A stretch of DNA of 64,000 nt, from assembly GCF_040529045.1 (NCBI RefSeq), contig NZ_CP131914.1:604501-668500 (forward strand). Direction: 5' to 3'. The notes under the pieces were generated by a model. That model made no database searches. It saw only the letters and a program-made list of their open reading frames with translations, and was not told the DNA's origin. The translations under genes and the position numbers were made by a program. The stretch is from Xanthomonas indica. Its GTDB lineage: Bacteria > Pseudomonadota > Gammaproteobacteria > Xanthomonadales > Xanthomonadaceae. Below, one piece after another: positions 55,093 through 63,694 of the stretch (position 1 is its first letter; every line of letters begins with the position of its first letter).

Positions 55093-55680
55093 TCATTTCG
55101 TCTCCACTCGATTCAAAGCCGACTTCAGTGCAGTCCAGTGCCAAATCGAGTTGTCTATTTTCACTGCACATCCCGGGTTCTCAAGTAGTCGAATACTGGT
55201 AGTAACTCCTTCTTTCTGCAGCATCGCCTTGGCCTCGCTAAGCATGCGCCTCTCCCCTGTGAGCCAACAACTGAACTCGGGGGATACGAGTTGCATTGCT
55301 CTCTGGAGCGAGCACTCCAGATTTTGCCGCAGGCGAATGACGGCTGCCTTGTCGCTTTTGTCGAAGTCCGGACCTAGCACGTAGTGATTGGTACCAGCTC
55401 TTGCAGCGTCGCATTTATCTTGAAGGTAATCATCAACACTCTGACCACTACCGACGATTTCAATCTCACCCAATGCAGTACTGACAAGATGAGCATTTAC
55501 ACCAACATAGCAGCGTCCGTGGATACCTCGAAGGACAAAATCTTCGCTGTTTGCACGAATGATCCAGTAGTCACCACACTCGGAAAGCACGCAGGATTGA
55601 ATAACAAAACGGTCTCTTCCTTCTCGAGAAGCTTCGCAGCAGCGAAGGACTAAAGCTTTGGCTTGATCTGCTTTGATCAT
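55093..55680 (-). CDS. Imm35/YrhB-like domain protein
   Basis: 195 residues. The N-terminal part MIKADQAKALVLRCCEASREGRDRFVIQSCVLSECGDYWIIRANSEDFVLRGIHGRCYVGVNAHLVSTALGEIEIVGSGQSVDDYLQDK follows the Imm35/YrhB pattern (aromatic-rich strand, GN/GVN block, gt-x-s-x-e-x-Y). The C-terminal half is an unassigned domain with LLENPGCAVKIDNSIWHW. Start MIKAD at 55680. AT content rises from here on. Confidence 0.72.
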   Translation of the reverse strand: MIKADQAKALVLRCCEASREGRDRFVIQSCVLSECGDYWIIRANSEDFVLRGIHGRCYVGVNAHLVSTALGEIEIVGSGQSVDDYLQDKCDAARAGTNHYVLGPDFDKSDKAAVIRLRQNLECSLQRAMQLVSPEFSCWLTGERRMLSEAKAMLQKEGVTTSIRLLENPGCAVKIDNSIWHWTALKSALNRVETK

Positions 55681-56118
55681 TAGATGCCCAACGCCTGAGT
55701 GAAGCCGTCTCACGGAGCGGCATCGGCTTGAATGAGTGGTTGTGCGGTGGTGCCAGGAGGTGCTAACACATGGACTTTGCTCCCCAGCACTGCTGCCAAG
55801 AGTCGAGCATGCCACAGATCGTGGTCTTGGGGCTCGCCCGGGGCGCTAGCTGCTGGATGTAACCGAAGGCAATGAGCGCGTTGGGGCAACGAAGCCAGGC
55901 GGCAAGGCGGCGGGCGATCCGATCACGAGAAGCGAGAGTAGAACTTGGGGCAGAATGAAATTTCAAAGGTATCAGCGGGCTCTCGGCCACGATACGTTTC
56001 GCGGCATGGTCAAGGCCAAGACCCGCCGCTTCGCGAGTGTCAGGCCAGCACATCGACCACGCAAACCCGCCGCGATCAACGAATAAGTCAACCTGACCCC
56101 ATTATCAACCCAGGCTCT
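55681..56118. other. Gene-free junction with GGTCAG-type spacers, possible transposon scar
   Basis: Two spacer-type sequences lie here: a forward copy at about 55943-55970 (ACTTGGGGCAGAATGAAATTTC) and an inverted AATGGGGTCAGGTTGACTT at about 56086-56108. Between them an open minus-strand frame reads HAAKRIVAESPLIPLKFHSAPS, with no start and no family I can confirm. I read this as the junction of inserted DNA, possibly a transposase scar. Confidence 0.4.
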
Positions 56119-56526
56119 CTATCTACCTTTTCGACCTCTCAACTCTTGCACGCCGAGCGCGGACATTGCCGGCGCCAGAAATGATGGTTGTATGTCGTAC
56201 ATTGGATCTTCGTCGGATACTACATGTATATTTCGCTCACCATTTCGATTCGAAATATACCAACGGCATTGTCTAAAGTTTCCGCGACCATCTAGTATTA
56301 CGAGATATAGCTGCTCACCAATGATTGGTTGATCGCCAACAGGATGGTCTACTAGGTTAACCGCTTGATGAAGCCACACTTCACCTACAAATGCTAAAGC
56401 GTGCGCGCCTGTGGCTTTAATTTTATCGCCGAGATCGCGCCACATAATATAATTATCTGTCGCGTCTCGAGGCTTGAAGCTAATCATTTCAGTTGGGCGC
56501 CAGTTTGCGTCGTATAAAAATGCCAT
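56119..56526 (-). CDS. Unknown protein coupled to HEPN-like gene
   Basis: 135 residues, or 122 if translation starts at the ATG at 56487, where the preceding gene's TGA overlaps in an ATGA arrangement. That short start would be the usual coupled form. The protein has FKPRDATDNYIMWRDLGDKIKATGAHALAFVGEVWLHQAVN and LYLVILDGRGNFRQCRWYISNRNGERNIHVVSDE. Composition is AT-rich relative to the chromosome. Family not recognised; as the partner of the HEPN-like gene it may be its functional companion. Confidence 0.55.
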   Translation of the reverse strand: MAFLYDANWRPTEMISFKPRDATDNYIMWRDLGDKIKATGAHALAFVGEVWLHQAVNLVDHPVGDQPIIGEQLYLVILDGRGNFRQCRWYISNRNGERNIHVVSDEDPMYDIQPSFLAPAMSALGVQELRGRKGR

Positions 56527-57350
56527 CGAAACATGACGGCCATCTTAAAGACCATCTCGGCCATAGCTGATAAAAATCTTTTTGCGCCATTTATATCCCT
56601 TACTCCTCCAAAAGCTTCCCCGATCGTCTTTATCTCAGCCTTGACGTCATCAGAAACTTCTTTGGCGCTATAATCTATTCTCTTTGCATCAATCGAAAAA
56701 GTGCTAGCGTCTCGCATTTTAAAATATCTAACTTGACGCGTTTCTTGTGAGACTTCCTCAAATTCGCTGGGGTGATTAATTTTTTTGTTGAATTCCATAT
56801 CCATGTGCTTTGCTAAGTGGGCACACATTTCGTACATCCTACGATACACACGGCAGATGGCTCCAAGGAGTTCATAATTTGGCAGAGAATCGGCCACCCA
56901 CCGGCGCTCAATTTTTATCACTGCTGAACTTGCGAAGCCTGGAGGAAGTCTTTTTTTTGCTAATTGAGTTAGTTTTCTCACACTTGCCTGCAACATCGCC
57001 GGCTCATTAAGTTCGAAGCCAAAATCATCTCTGTCCAGATATCCGAAGATAACTTTAGCCGAGATCGAACTAAAGAGATTCAAATCGCCTTCTTTCTCGA
57101 TTTTATTTCTTGCATCTTTTGACCATTGCATCACCACATCATTTTTCCAAGCACCTGCGATGTTTGCCTCATACCAAGTTGTGAAATCAGGGATTGACGC
57201 CTTGTTTTTCTGAATTATAAATGTAACTGTGCGTGACGTTTGCAGAAACTGATTTATGCTTAACCTAAAAAGATCTGGCTCCATATAATTGGCGTGGCAT
57301 TGCTTTAACAGATGTGCCAGATCTGCGAGTCTTTTTTGCCAGGGCTCCAT
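56484..57350 (-). CDS. HEPN-like protein with degenerate catalytic motif
   Basis: 288 residues, AT-rich codon use. Helical, with TSRTVTFIIQKNKASIPDFTTWYE, and MQWSKDARNKIEKEGDLNLF, in the place where HEPN proteins carry an R-x4-6-H ribonuclease motif; the His is missing. Later YELLGAICRVYRRMYEMCAHLAKHMDMEF and KEVSDDVKAEIKTIGEAFGGVRDINGAKRF. A HEPN-like fold is my inference. Its stop overlaps the next gene. Might be a defence or toxin-antitoxin component. Confidence 0.5.
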   Translation of the reverse strand: MEPWQKRLADLAHLLKQCHANYMEPDLFRLSINQFLQTSRTVTFIIQKNKASIPDFTTWYEANIAGAWKNDVVMQWSKDARNKIEKEGDLNLFSSISAKVIFGYLDRDDFGFELNEPAMLQASVRKLTQLAKKRLPPGFASSAVIKIERRWVADSLPNYELLGAICRVYRRMYEMCAHLAKHMDMEFNKKINHPSEFEEVSQETRQVRYFKMRDASTFSIDAKRIDYSAKEVSDDVKAEIKTIGEAFGGVRDINGAKRFLSAMAEMVFKMAVMFRWHFYTTQTGAQLK

Positions 57351-57514
57351 TAAATAAAACTCCTTTTATTAACTAGATACAAAGTATGTTGACTAGCCGT
57401 CAATATAGGCGAATAACATCGCTCTAGGGTGTGATGCTCGCGTTATCCTTACGATGATGCCAGTTAACTGGCGTACATTGGGGATCCGGCAATCAATCAT
57501 CAGCGACGCAGGTA

Positions 57515-57548
57515 AAACTTGAGGTCAGAGTGAATTTTCAAGGTGTCG
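57515..57548. repeat. Spacer element with GGTCAGAGTGAATTTTC
   Basis: AACTTGAGGTCAGAGTGAATTTTCAAGGTGTCG closely parallels the sequence at about 55943-55976 (AACTTGGGGCAGAATGAAATTTCAAAGGTATCA). Related but weaker copies are at 58361 and 59131. It lies between two low-GC genes. Confidence 0.5.
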
Positions 57549-57592
57549 CACACAGGAAAATTGCGCTCTTCTCCTGTTTTGGCCATGTTCTT

Positions 57593-58237
57593 CTACTTGA
57601 GTTGGGGAACGCCGGGAATTTTGGCAAGCCACTTATTTACAGCGACTTTTTGCCCCATTGAGATGCTACCGTTTTTTAATAGCGCCGCCCTGATGGCACC
57701 GAGAAAATCTGCCTTATCATTAGGCAGTCGTTCTATAGCTACGTCTATCCAAAAAAGATAGTTGTAACATTTTTGAAGATTGGCGAGCTTAAATTTTTCT
57801 GGGGCCTTAGCTTCGATACGATTTACGTGCAGAATTTCGGCGTCGGTAAGTGATTCGGTCAGCGACTTGGAGTAATACTCTTTGAGTACTGGATACGATA
57901 AATTCATATCCTTCGCCAACTTTCCTTCGCGAAGGAGTAGATACTCAAGAGCATGTCGACTCGGATCTATGGCTTTACTAATACCAGAAGCACCATTTCC
58001 ACCAACCCGACCTTCTCCATCGTTTTTGGATAGTGTGAATTTCGTAAGATCTGGAATTCCCGCCAAAGTGTATTTAGAAGCAATATTACCTGCTGCGCAC
58101 TTTGGTCCGGCATACACAGTCCGCCCTGTCCCCTCCTCTTCGAGGACGTAGGCTTTTAATGAGGTGAGTAAATTTGGGCAAAATTCGCAACGCCTGGATG
58201 ATTCCGTAAGGTCTCTTCGCAGTGGTTTAAAAAGCAT
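57593..58237 (-). CDS. Unknown protein with N-terminal CxxC/Cys motif
   Basis: 214 residues with an AGGA at suitable spacing before ATG 58237 (another ATG at 58243). An N-terminal CEFCPNLLTSLKAYVLEEEGTGRTVYAGPKCAAGNI suggests a zinc-binding knuckle, then a serine/lysine-rich linker (LSKNDGEGRVGGNGASGISKA) and a helical C-terminus. Family not recognised. Low GC for this chromosome. A GGTCAG spacer lies on each side. Confidence 0.58.
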   Translation of the reverse strand: MLFKPLRRDLTESSRRCEFCPNLLTSLKAYVLEEEGTGRTVYAGPKCAAGNIASKYTLAGIPDLTKFTLSKNDGEGRVGGNGASGISKAIDPSRHALEYLLLREGKLAKDMNLSYPVLKEYYSKSLTESLTDAEILHVNRIEAKAPEKFKLANLQKCYNYLFWIDVAIERLPNDKADFLGAIRAALLKNGSISMGQKVAVNKWLAKIPGVPQLK

Positions 58238-58360
58238 GACCATTCCTGTAGTTAGAGTCTGATGAAAAGCTACCCAGGGCGCTTCTGCTGTCACGGATGG
58301 TTGCAATGATTGCACCTAATGAATGCTTTCAAGAACGGTCATAAAGTGGTTCAGCAATTG

Positions 58361-58384
58361 CGGTCAGAGTTAAAATTTCTCTAG
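58361..58384. repeat. Spacer element GGTCAGAGTTAAAATTTCTC
   Basis: CGGTCAGAGTTAAAATTTCTC at 58361-58381, a third relative of the GGTCAGAGTGAATTTTC spacers, between the CxxC gene and the GIY-YIG gene. Confidence 0.4.
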
Positions 58385-58419
58385 ACATGGACTGCGCTTT
58401 TATTTTTTATTCTTGACAG

Positions 58420-58953
58420 CTATTCTTTTGATCTGCGTCCTTTTTTATATTGCCGCTCGTAAAATGCAGTCCCAGGCTCGTAGTCACGCACGTTCCCAGG
58501 ATGGATGCCAATGCGCTTTTTGCGATCATTGAACTCTAGTTGATCACCAGCTGCCCGAATCAGTAATGTCTCAATTTCTCGCTCATGTTGCTTATCCTCA
58601 ACAATATAGAAAGAGAAATAGACTAGCTCAAGCATGTGAGCTTTCTTGCGATCACTTAGGCGTTTAAATACGTTTCCCCTTCCAATGTATCTTGGTGTAC
58701 CCATAGAGTCGTGTGCGATGTAAACGCCTTGGGCAGGAGTTCCGTCAGAGACAAAATGTTTCCGCACATCGTCAAGCGACTCGTACGGTATTTTTTCTCC
58801 CAAATACTTAAAAAGGCGTGACACCTTGCCAGGACGACCAGCACCTCTCTTGAGATTGCCGTAGTGTACGGTCCAGTCAACTCCACTCCAGACTTTTTGT
58901 GTCAACTGCTTCGTGGAGGGCTTCTTAGAGTTTTTCCGCTTTTTGATTGCCAC
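58420..58953 (-). CDS. GIY-YIG nuclease-domain protein
   Basis: 177 residues with GTG start at 58953; GAGGAG lies six bases upstream (in ATG-started alternative at 59007 the same stretch would be coding). The C-terminal half has GVYIAHDSMGTPRYIGRGNVFKRLSDRKKAH ... SFYIVEDKQHEREIETLLIRAAGDQLEFNDRKKR, matching the GIY-YIG fold: the G-V-Y strand, Arg in YIGRGNVFKR, and the Glu in EREIETL as likely metal ligand. A lysine-rich N-terminus may bind DNA. Function uncertain; low-GC and flanked by spacers. Confidence 0.78.
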   Translation of the reverse strand: MAIKKRKNSKKPSTKQLTQKVWSGVDWTVHYGNLKRGAGRPGKVSRLFKYLGEKIPYESLDDVRKHFVSDGTPAQGVYIAHDSMGTPRYIGRGNVFKRLSDRKKAHMLELVYFSFYIVEDKQHEREIETLLIRAAGDQLEFNDRKKRIGIHPGNVRDYEPGTAFYERQYKKGRRSKE

Positions 58954-59123
58954 AAGAAACTCCTCACCACCCACAAGCGGGTGAACTATCCGCACCAAAA
59001 GATCCATCCTATTTCAAAGGCGATGCAATCTTGGCTGCTCTGCAATGATTTATTGATTCTGCGTCATTATTTTAGAAATATACTTTTAGGCAATGAGAGC
59101 GACCTGAGACCCTTTCCTTTTCA

Positions 59124-59150
59124 AAGGTAAGGGTCAAATTATTAAATTTA
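59124..59150. repeat. Spacer element GGTAAGGGTCAAATTATTAAATTT
   Basis: AAAGGTAAGGGTCAAATTATTAAATTT shares only part of the GGTCAG spacer pattern and marks the end of the low-GC genes. Homology to the earlier spacers is weak. Confidence 0.25.
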
Positions 59151-59354
59151 CAATTTGTGCCGTCGGTAATGATTGTTGGTGCTTGGGCTACGGTAGCTAC
59201 CCCCCTTATGCGAAGAGCCGCCCGACGTGTAGTGACCGCCATGACTGGTGGTGTGGTGTGAACCGGACGCATGCACCCGCGCATCCACAGATGCAGCAGC
59301 CAGGCACAAGGCAAACCCAGCTAGCGCCGCGATGATCGAGACTTTGATAAACAT
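59148..59354 (-). CDS. Small secreted Ser/Gly/His-rich protein
   Basis: 68 residues. Signal peptide MFIKVSIIAALAGFALCLAAASVDA, then a low-complexity mature part (HASGSHHTTSHGGHYTSGGSSHKGGSYR). AGGGGA lies at good distance before ATG 59354, which decides the start. The His-rich tail may bind metal. Common type of small secreted protein in Xanthomonadaceae; role unknown. Confidence 0.7.
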   Translation of the reverse strand: MFIKVSIIAALAGFALCLAAASVDARVHASGSHHTTSHGGHYTSGGSSHKGGSYRSPSTNNHYRRHKL

Positions 59355-59598
59355 AGATTCCCCTGAGAAAATGTGGCGTCCTAGCGTTCCCATTACAGAT
59401 GGACGCTCTACGCCGCGTATCCCCAGGCGCAACCGTCCTATCAGGTCCGATGGAAGTCCGCTCTCCCCCACAGACAACCCTGTTCTAGCACAGCGTCACA
59501 CTTTTGGGGGAGACAAATGTAAGCCGTCAGTCGGGGACATTCCGAAGTGAATGCGCGCCCGTTAGGCAAGGGCGCGTCTTGATGTGGGCCCGATTAAA

Positions 59599-62500
59599 TC
59601 AGGGCACATCCACCACATTGTTTCTCTGCGTCAGTTCTGCGACGTCGCCCTGGCTGGCGATACGCAGCCGACCGTTTTTGGCGCTCTTTCCACCGGCCAC
59701 CACCAACCGTACCTGAGCCGTCTTCGGCTCCAGATCGCGCGGCGCCGCCAGCACCGGGAATGCCGCCCGCGCCAATTCCCGACCCCGCGCATCCTCCAAC
59801 ACCACGAACCCCGCCGGCGCATCCACATGCCCCAGGCTATGCACGGTGACTTCGATGGCATCGGCCATCACCCGCACATCCCCACGCCCAATCCCCAGAT
59901 CCGGCCGCTGTTCCACCGGCACCGCAGCCCGCGCGACCAACTCGAACTCCATCACCGACGTCTGCCCGGCGAGGAACTCCACATCCACCGCCCCGCTCTT
60001 CTCGAACGTGAACTCGCGCGCGGCAGCCTTGCCATCGATCTTCCCATCGCCATCGCGATCCACGCCCGCACGCATCCGCCACTGCCCGGCGGCGACATTC
60101 CAGCCCGTCATCTGCGCCCGCTGCACCTTGCCGCTGGTGTTGTAGCCGATGACGGTAAAGCGATCCTGCCGCGGCTTCGGCAGCAGCAGCGCCACCTGCA
60201 CCGCGCCTTCCGGATCAGCGAAGCGCCAGCTGACGGTGTGGCCGGGGTAGGTCTGGTTGCGCTTGAGGGCGACGCCGCCGAGGCGGGCGCGCTGCAGGTT
60301 CACGGTGGGCGATTCGACGCGGTCGCTCCACCAGTGGCCTTCGGTGTTCATGTAGAAGGTCTGCAGCTTGTCGCGGGTCTCGGCGCGGTACAGGGTTTCC
60401 AGCCAGCGCGGGTCGCCGCTCTGTTCCCAGGCGACGTGGTGGGCGAAGTCCGAGGCGTCGTCGGGGTCGGCCTCGGCTGCCGCCTTGGCCAGGCTGGCAC
60501 CCCAGCTGTCGCGCTTGCCGAGCACGTCAAGGAAGTTCTCGTTGAGCAGGGACAGGCCGCCGGGGCCGGCCTTGGCGACGCGGTAGTCGATGGCCTTGAG
60601 ATAACGCGTGTCGCCGGTCCAGCGGTAGGCGGCCCAGAAGGTGTGCAGGGTGTCGGGGCCGCCGCTGCCGTCGAACAGGCTGCCGCCGCGGGTCTTGCCG
60701 GTGGCCCAGTTGATCTCGTTGGGCAGCGCCCACTGGCCCTTGGCGTCGGTGTAGGCGTGGGCCAGGTAGCCGTCGGCCAGTCCGGTGACGATGCGGCGAC
60801 TGTTGGGGTCGGCGTTGTAGCCGCCCAGCAGCAGCGCCGGGTGCAGGATCGGGAACGAGTAGGGTTTTTGCCACTGCCAGTTCGGCTCGCGGTAGACCTT
60901 GCGCCCGCCGAACCAGTTGCTGGCGAACAGCAGGTGGCCCTGCGGGTTGACCTGGATGATGCGATCGAAGGCCTTCACCGTGCGCATCAGCCGCTCCACC
61001 GTCAGCGGGTCGCCCCAGTTGAGGTAGAGCATGGCGCTGTTGATGTTGATGCCCTCCTCGTAGGAATGCAGTTCGTCGGTCTCGATGGTGGAGAGGCCGC
61101 CGGTGAACATGCCGTTGCGGTAGTTGGCGTCGGACAGGGCGGTGAGCGAGGCGTTGAGCTTGTCCGGGTCCACGCCCATCAGGGCGACGCCGGGCCATTG
61201 CTGGGTGAGGTCGGAATCGTCGGAGATGCCGCCGCCGAAATCGCCGTAGTCGACCTGGCGTTCGTCGATCCACCAGTGGATGTAGCGGCGCGTGGCCTTG
61301 AGGTCTTCCAGTTGCCAGAACGCCCAGCCCGGCACGCCCCTGGGCGGCTGCGGCAGTTGCACCGGCAGCGGCCCCTGGTTGCCGTAGCTGATGTCGGCCC
61401 AGTACTGGCGGCCCAGCGCGTTGTCCGGGTCCACCCGCAGCAGGTCGTGGATGTCGGCATCCAGGCGTGCGTACAGGCGCTGGCGCTTGGAGGTGGTGTG
61501 TTCCTCGACCAGGAAGCCCCAATTGTCCTTGACCTGGTTGAAGCGGTCGGCGATATGCTCGGCCTTGGCCTGCGCGCGCGGCTTGAACAGCAGGCGCAGT
61601 TGCGCGCCGTCCAGCGCGCGCGCGTCGAAGCCCGGTGCGGCCGAGGCGATGCTGAGCATCAGGCTGTCGTCGCCGAGGATGCGATCGCGCAGGTCCAGCC
61701 ACAGCGTGCGCGCCTGCCCGGGCGCGACCGAGACCGACACGTCGAGCATGTCGCGGCCGGGCCAGATGGGATCCTTGACGCGGATGTTGAGTGGGATCAG
61801 GCCATTGTGCGTGGCCGGCAGCTGCAGCGCCGGCAGGTCGATGGCGATGCCGTCCAGGCCGTCGTGCATGTTCTCCCAGCCGTAGGACCAACTGCGCATC
61901 AACGGCTGCGCGGCCGGTGCGTCGCCGAGGTTGGACGGGATGAGCACGTGCACGATGGGCAGCGGTTGCACCGCGGTCTTGTCGTCGGCGCGCTTGCGCT
62001 GGGGTGCCTTGGTCGGCAGCGCGACCACGGTGCTGCGCTCGTCCGGCGGATAGCGCCCGGCGATGTAGGCGCGCAACGCGGCGAGGTTGGCGTAGTCCGG
62101 GGCGATGTCGCTGCGCACGGTGTAGCGCAGCGTGGCGCTGGGGGTGGCCGGCTCGGCACCGGCGCCCACGTCGTAGGCCCAGATCTCCTGGATCGGGGTT
62201 TCCTGGGCGACGTTGCTGAAGCGCAGGTGGCCGCCGCGGCGGCGTTCGAACTGGTCGACGCTGCGCACGGTGCCCTGCGCGCGCGTGAACAACGGCGCAG
62301 GCGTGGCGCCTTCGGCGGCGTAGGTGGCCTGGCCGTAGGCGGCGCCGCGCAGTTCGATGCGGTTGAACGGTTCGTCGGGCAGGGCCAGGTCCAGCGCCTT
62401 GCCACCTTCGACGTAGACGTTCCAGTCGGGCAGTTGGAAGTAATCGTTGCGGCCGGGCAGGCGCGAGCGGTTGTACACGCCGGGCCAGGTGGTCTCGGCG

Positions 62501-63423
62501 ATGCCGTCGGTCGCCTTCCACATCCACTCCTTGAGGTCCTTGGCGTCGGCGAACTCGACCTTGCGGATGCGCGTGGAGGGCGCGTCCAGCGCCGGCGGGG
62601 CGCGGCCGTGGTCCCAGCCGAAGCGATGCAGCCAGGCGTTGCGCGCGGCGCTGTCGGGCACGGCCTCGGCGCTGCGTGGCTCCTGTTGCCGGGCCAGCGC
62701 GGCGACGCCGGCGGCATCGAGCATGCGGTCGTAGACGCGGAGCTCGTCGACATCGCTGCCGCGCAGGAAGTTGTAGCGGCTCTGCACCTGGTGCGGCGCC
62801 AGCACGCGGGCGGCCAGTCCGAGCTGGTCCAGCGCGGCGTCGAAGTCGAGCGAGCCGCCCTCGGTGCAGGCCTGGGTGCAGTCCACCCGCGCGGCTTCCT
62901 TGCCGTCCACGAACAGGCGCACACCGCGGGTCTCGTCCCAGGCGAAGGCGAGATGGGTCCAGGCGCTGGGCGCGGGGACCTTGTCGAGCTTGAAGGAGAC
63001 GCGGGTGCGCGCCAGGTTGGCGTCGGTGACGAAGGCATCGAAGCCGTGGCCGTTCCAGTCGATGCGCAGCCAGGCCATGTCCCAGCTGGTGTGGTCGGCG
63101 TAGCCGACGCGAAAGATCACGAACGGCGCTTCGCCGACCGGATAGCGCGAGCGCCAGAAGAACGACAGCGTGCCGCGCTGGGTGTAAATGTTGCCGGGGG
63201 CGTTCCAGGACAGCACGCCGTCGTCGGCCCATTCGATCGCCTGGCCGGACACGCCGGTGGGCACCAGGGTGATCTTGTCGCGGAAGTTGGGTGTCGGGTC
63301 GCCGTGGGCGACGTCGGCGTCCAGGCCTTTGTCGGCGGAGACGCGGAAGAGGAGTTCGGGGGTGGCGGCTGTGGCGATGGTGGGACAGACGAGTCCGCAC
63401 AGCAGGGCGAGACCGTGGAGCAT
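59599..63423 (-). CDS. Giant secreted LamG protein, probable polysaccharide-active enzyme
   Basis: 1274 residues from MLHGLALL (signal peptide). A concanavalin/LamG-like domain spans about residues 20-250 (LSWNAPGNIYTQRGTLSFFWRSRYP ... GKEAARVDCT). A middle beta region follows, and then a helical-barrel-like module around 690-1080 (TRRYIHWWIDERQVDYGDFGGGISDDSDLTQQWPG, YEEGININSAMLYLNWGDPL, PNEINWATGKTRGGSLFDGSGGPDTLH). The C-terminus is beta-rich. The (alpha/alpha)6-type look plus the neighbouring TonB receptor suggests a glycoside hydrolase or lyase; the family is not identified. The leader contains the palindromic repeat at 63469-63531. Confidence 0.75.
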   Translation of the reverse strand: MLHGLALLCGLVCPTIATAATPELLFRVSADKGLDADVAHGDPTPNFRDKITLVPTGVSGQAIEWADDGVLSWNAPGNIYTQRGTLSFFWRSRYPVGEAPFVIFRVGYADHTSWDMAWLRIDWNGHGFDAFVTDANLARTRVSFKLDKVPAPSAWTHLAFAWDETRGVRLFVDGKEAARVDCTQACTEGGSLDFDAALDQLGLAARVLAPHQVQSRYNFLRGSDVDELRVYDRMLDAAGVAALARQQEPRSAEAVPDSAARNAWLHRFGWDHGRAPPALDAPSTRIRKVEFADAKDLKEWMWKATDGIAETTWPGVYNRSRLPGRNDYFQLPDWNVYVEGGKALDLALPDEPFNRIELRGAAYGQATYAAEGATPAPLFTRAQGTVRSVDQFERRRGGHLRFSNVAQETPIQEIWAYDVGAGAEPATPSATLRYTVRSDIAPDYANLAALRAYIAGRYPPDERSTVVALPTKAPQRKRADDKTAVQPLPIVHVLIPSNLGDAPAAQPLMRSWSYGWENMHDGLDGIAIDLPALQLPATHNGLIPLNIRVKDPIWPGRDMLDVSVSVAPGQARTLWLDLRDRILGDDSLMLSIASAAPGFDARALDGAQLRLLFKPRAQAKAEHIADRFNQVKDNWGFLVEEHTTSKRQRLYARLDADIHDLLRVDPDNALGRQYWADISYGNQGPLPVQLPQPPRGVPGWAFWQLEDLKATRRYIHWWIDERQVDYGDFGGGISDDSDLTQQWPGVALMGVDPDKLNASLTALSDANYRNGMFTGGLSTIETDELHSYEEGININSAMLYLNWGDPLTVERLMRTVKAFDRIIQVNPQGHLLFASNWFGGRKVYREPNWQWQKPYSFPILHPALLLGGYNADPNSRRIVTGLADGYLAHAYTDAKGQWALPNEINWATGKTRGGSLFDGSGGPDTLHTFWAAYRWTGDTRYLKAIDYRVAKAGPGGLSLLNENFLDVLGKRDSWGASLAKAAAEADPDDASDFAHHVAWEQSGDPRWLETLYRAETRDKLQTFYMNTEGHWWSDRVESPTVNLQRARLGGVALKRNQTYPGHTVSWRFADPEGAVQVALLLPKPRQDRFTVIGYNTSGKVQRAQMTGWNVAAGQWRMRAGVDRDGDGKIDGKAAAREFTFEKSGAVDVEFLAGQTSVMEFELVARAAVPVEQRPDLGIGRGDVRVMADAIEVTVHSLGHVDAPAGFVVLEDARGRELARAAFPVLAAPRDLEPKTAQVRLVVAGGKSAKNGRLRIASQGDVAELTQRNNVVDVP

Positions 63424-63468
63424 GCCGCGCAGGCGCACGGGGAGTGCAGGAGCGAATCGAGGCCAGCT

Positions 63469-63531
63469 GTCGCGGCTGAAGCCGCTCCTACGAGGAGCCG
63501 GTGCGCGCGTAGGAGCGGCTTCAGCCGCGAC
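63469..63531. repeat. Palindromic intergenic repeat in the leader of the LamG gene
   Basis: Arms 63469-63492 (GTCGCGGCTGAAGCCGCTCCTACG) and 63508-63531 (its exact complement) with a 15-bp loop. It lies 46-108 bp upstream of the chosen ATG and could be read through in frame if a start further upstream (for example MKQAIRS) were used. Confidence 0.88.
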
Positions 63532-63694
63532 GATGTGGTCGGCGGCGGCGCCACTGCGAATTGCCTGTTTCATCTCGCTCCTTTGCGATCGGCGCGCGCC
63601 ATGACGGCGCGCGGCGACCTCCCTCCCCGGCCCGCGAGTATGCGGGTAGCGGGGCGTTGCCGATGCCGCAGCGCGGCACCGGCGCACGCAACCT

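Noticed and set aside
55943-57548. Integron attC sites
   Set aside because: The spacers lack the paired GTTRRRY/RYYYAAC core sites and no integrase is seen.
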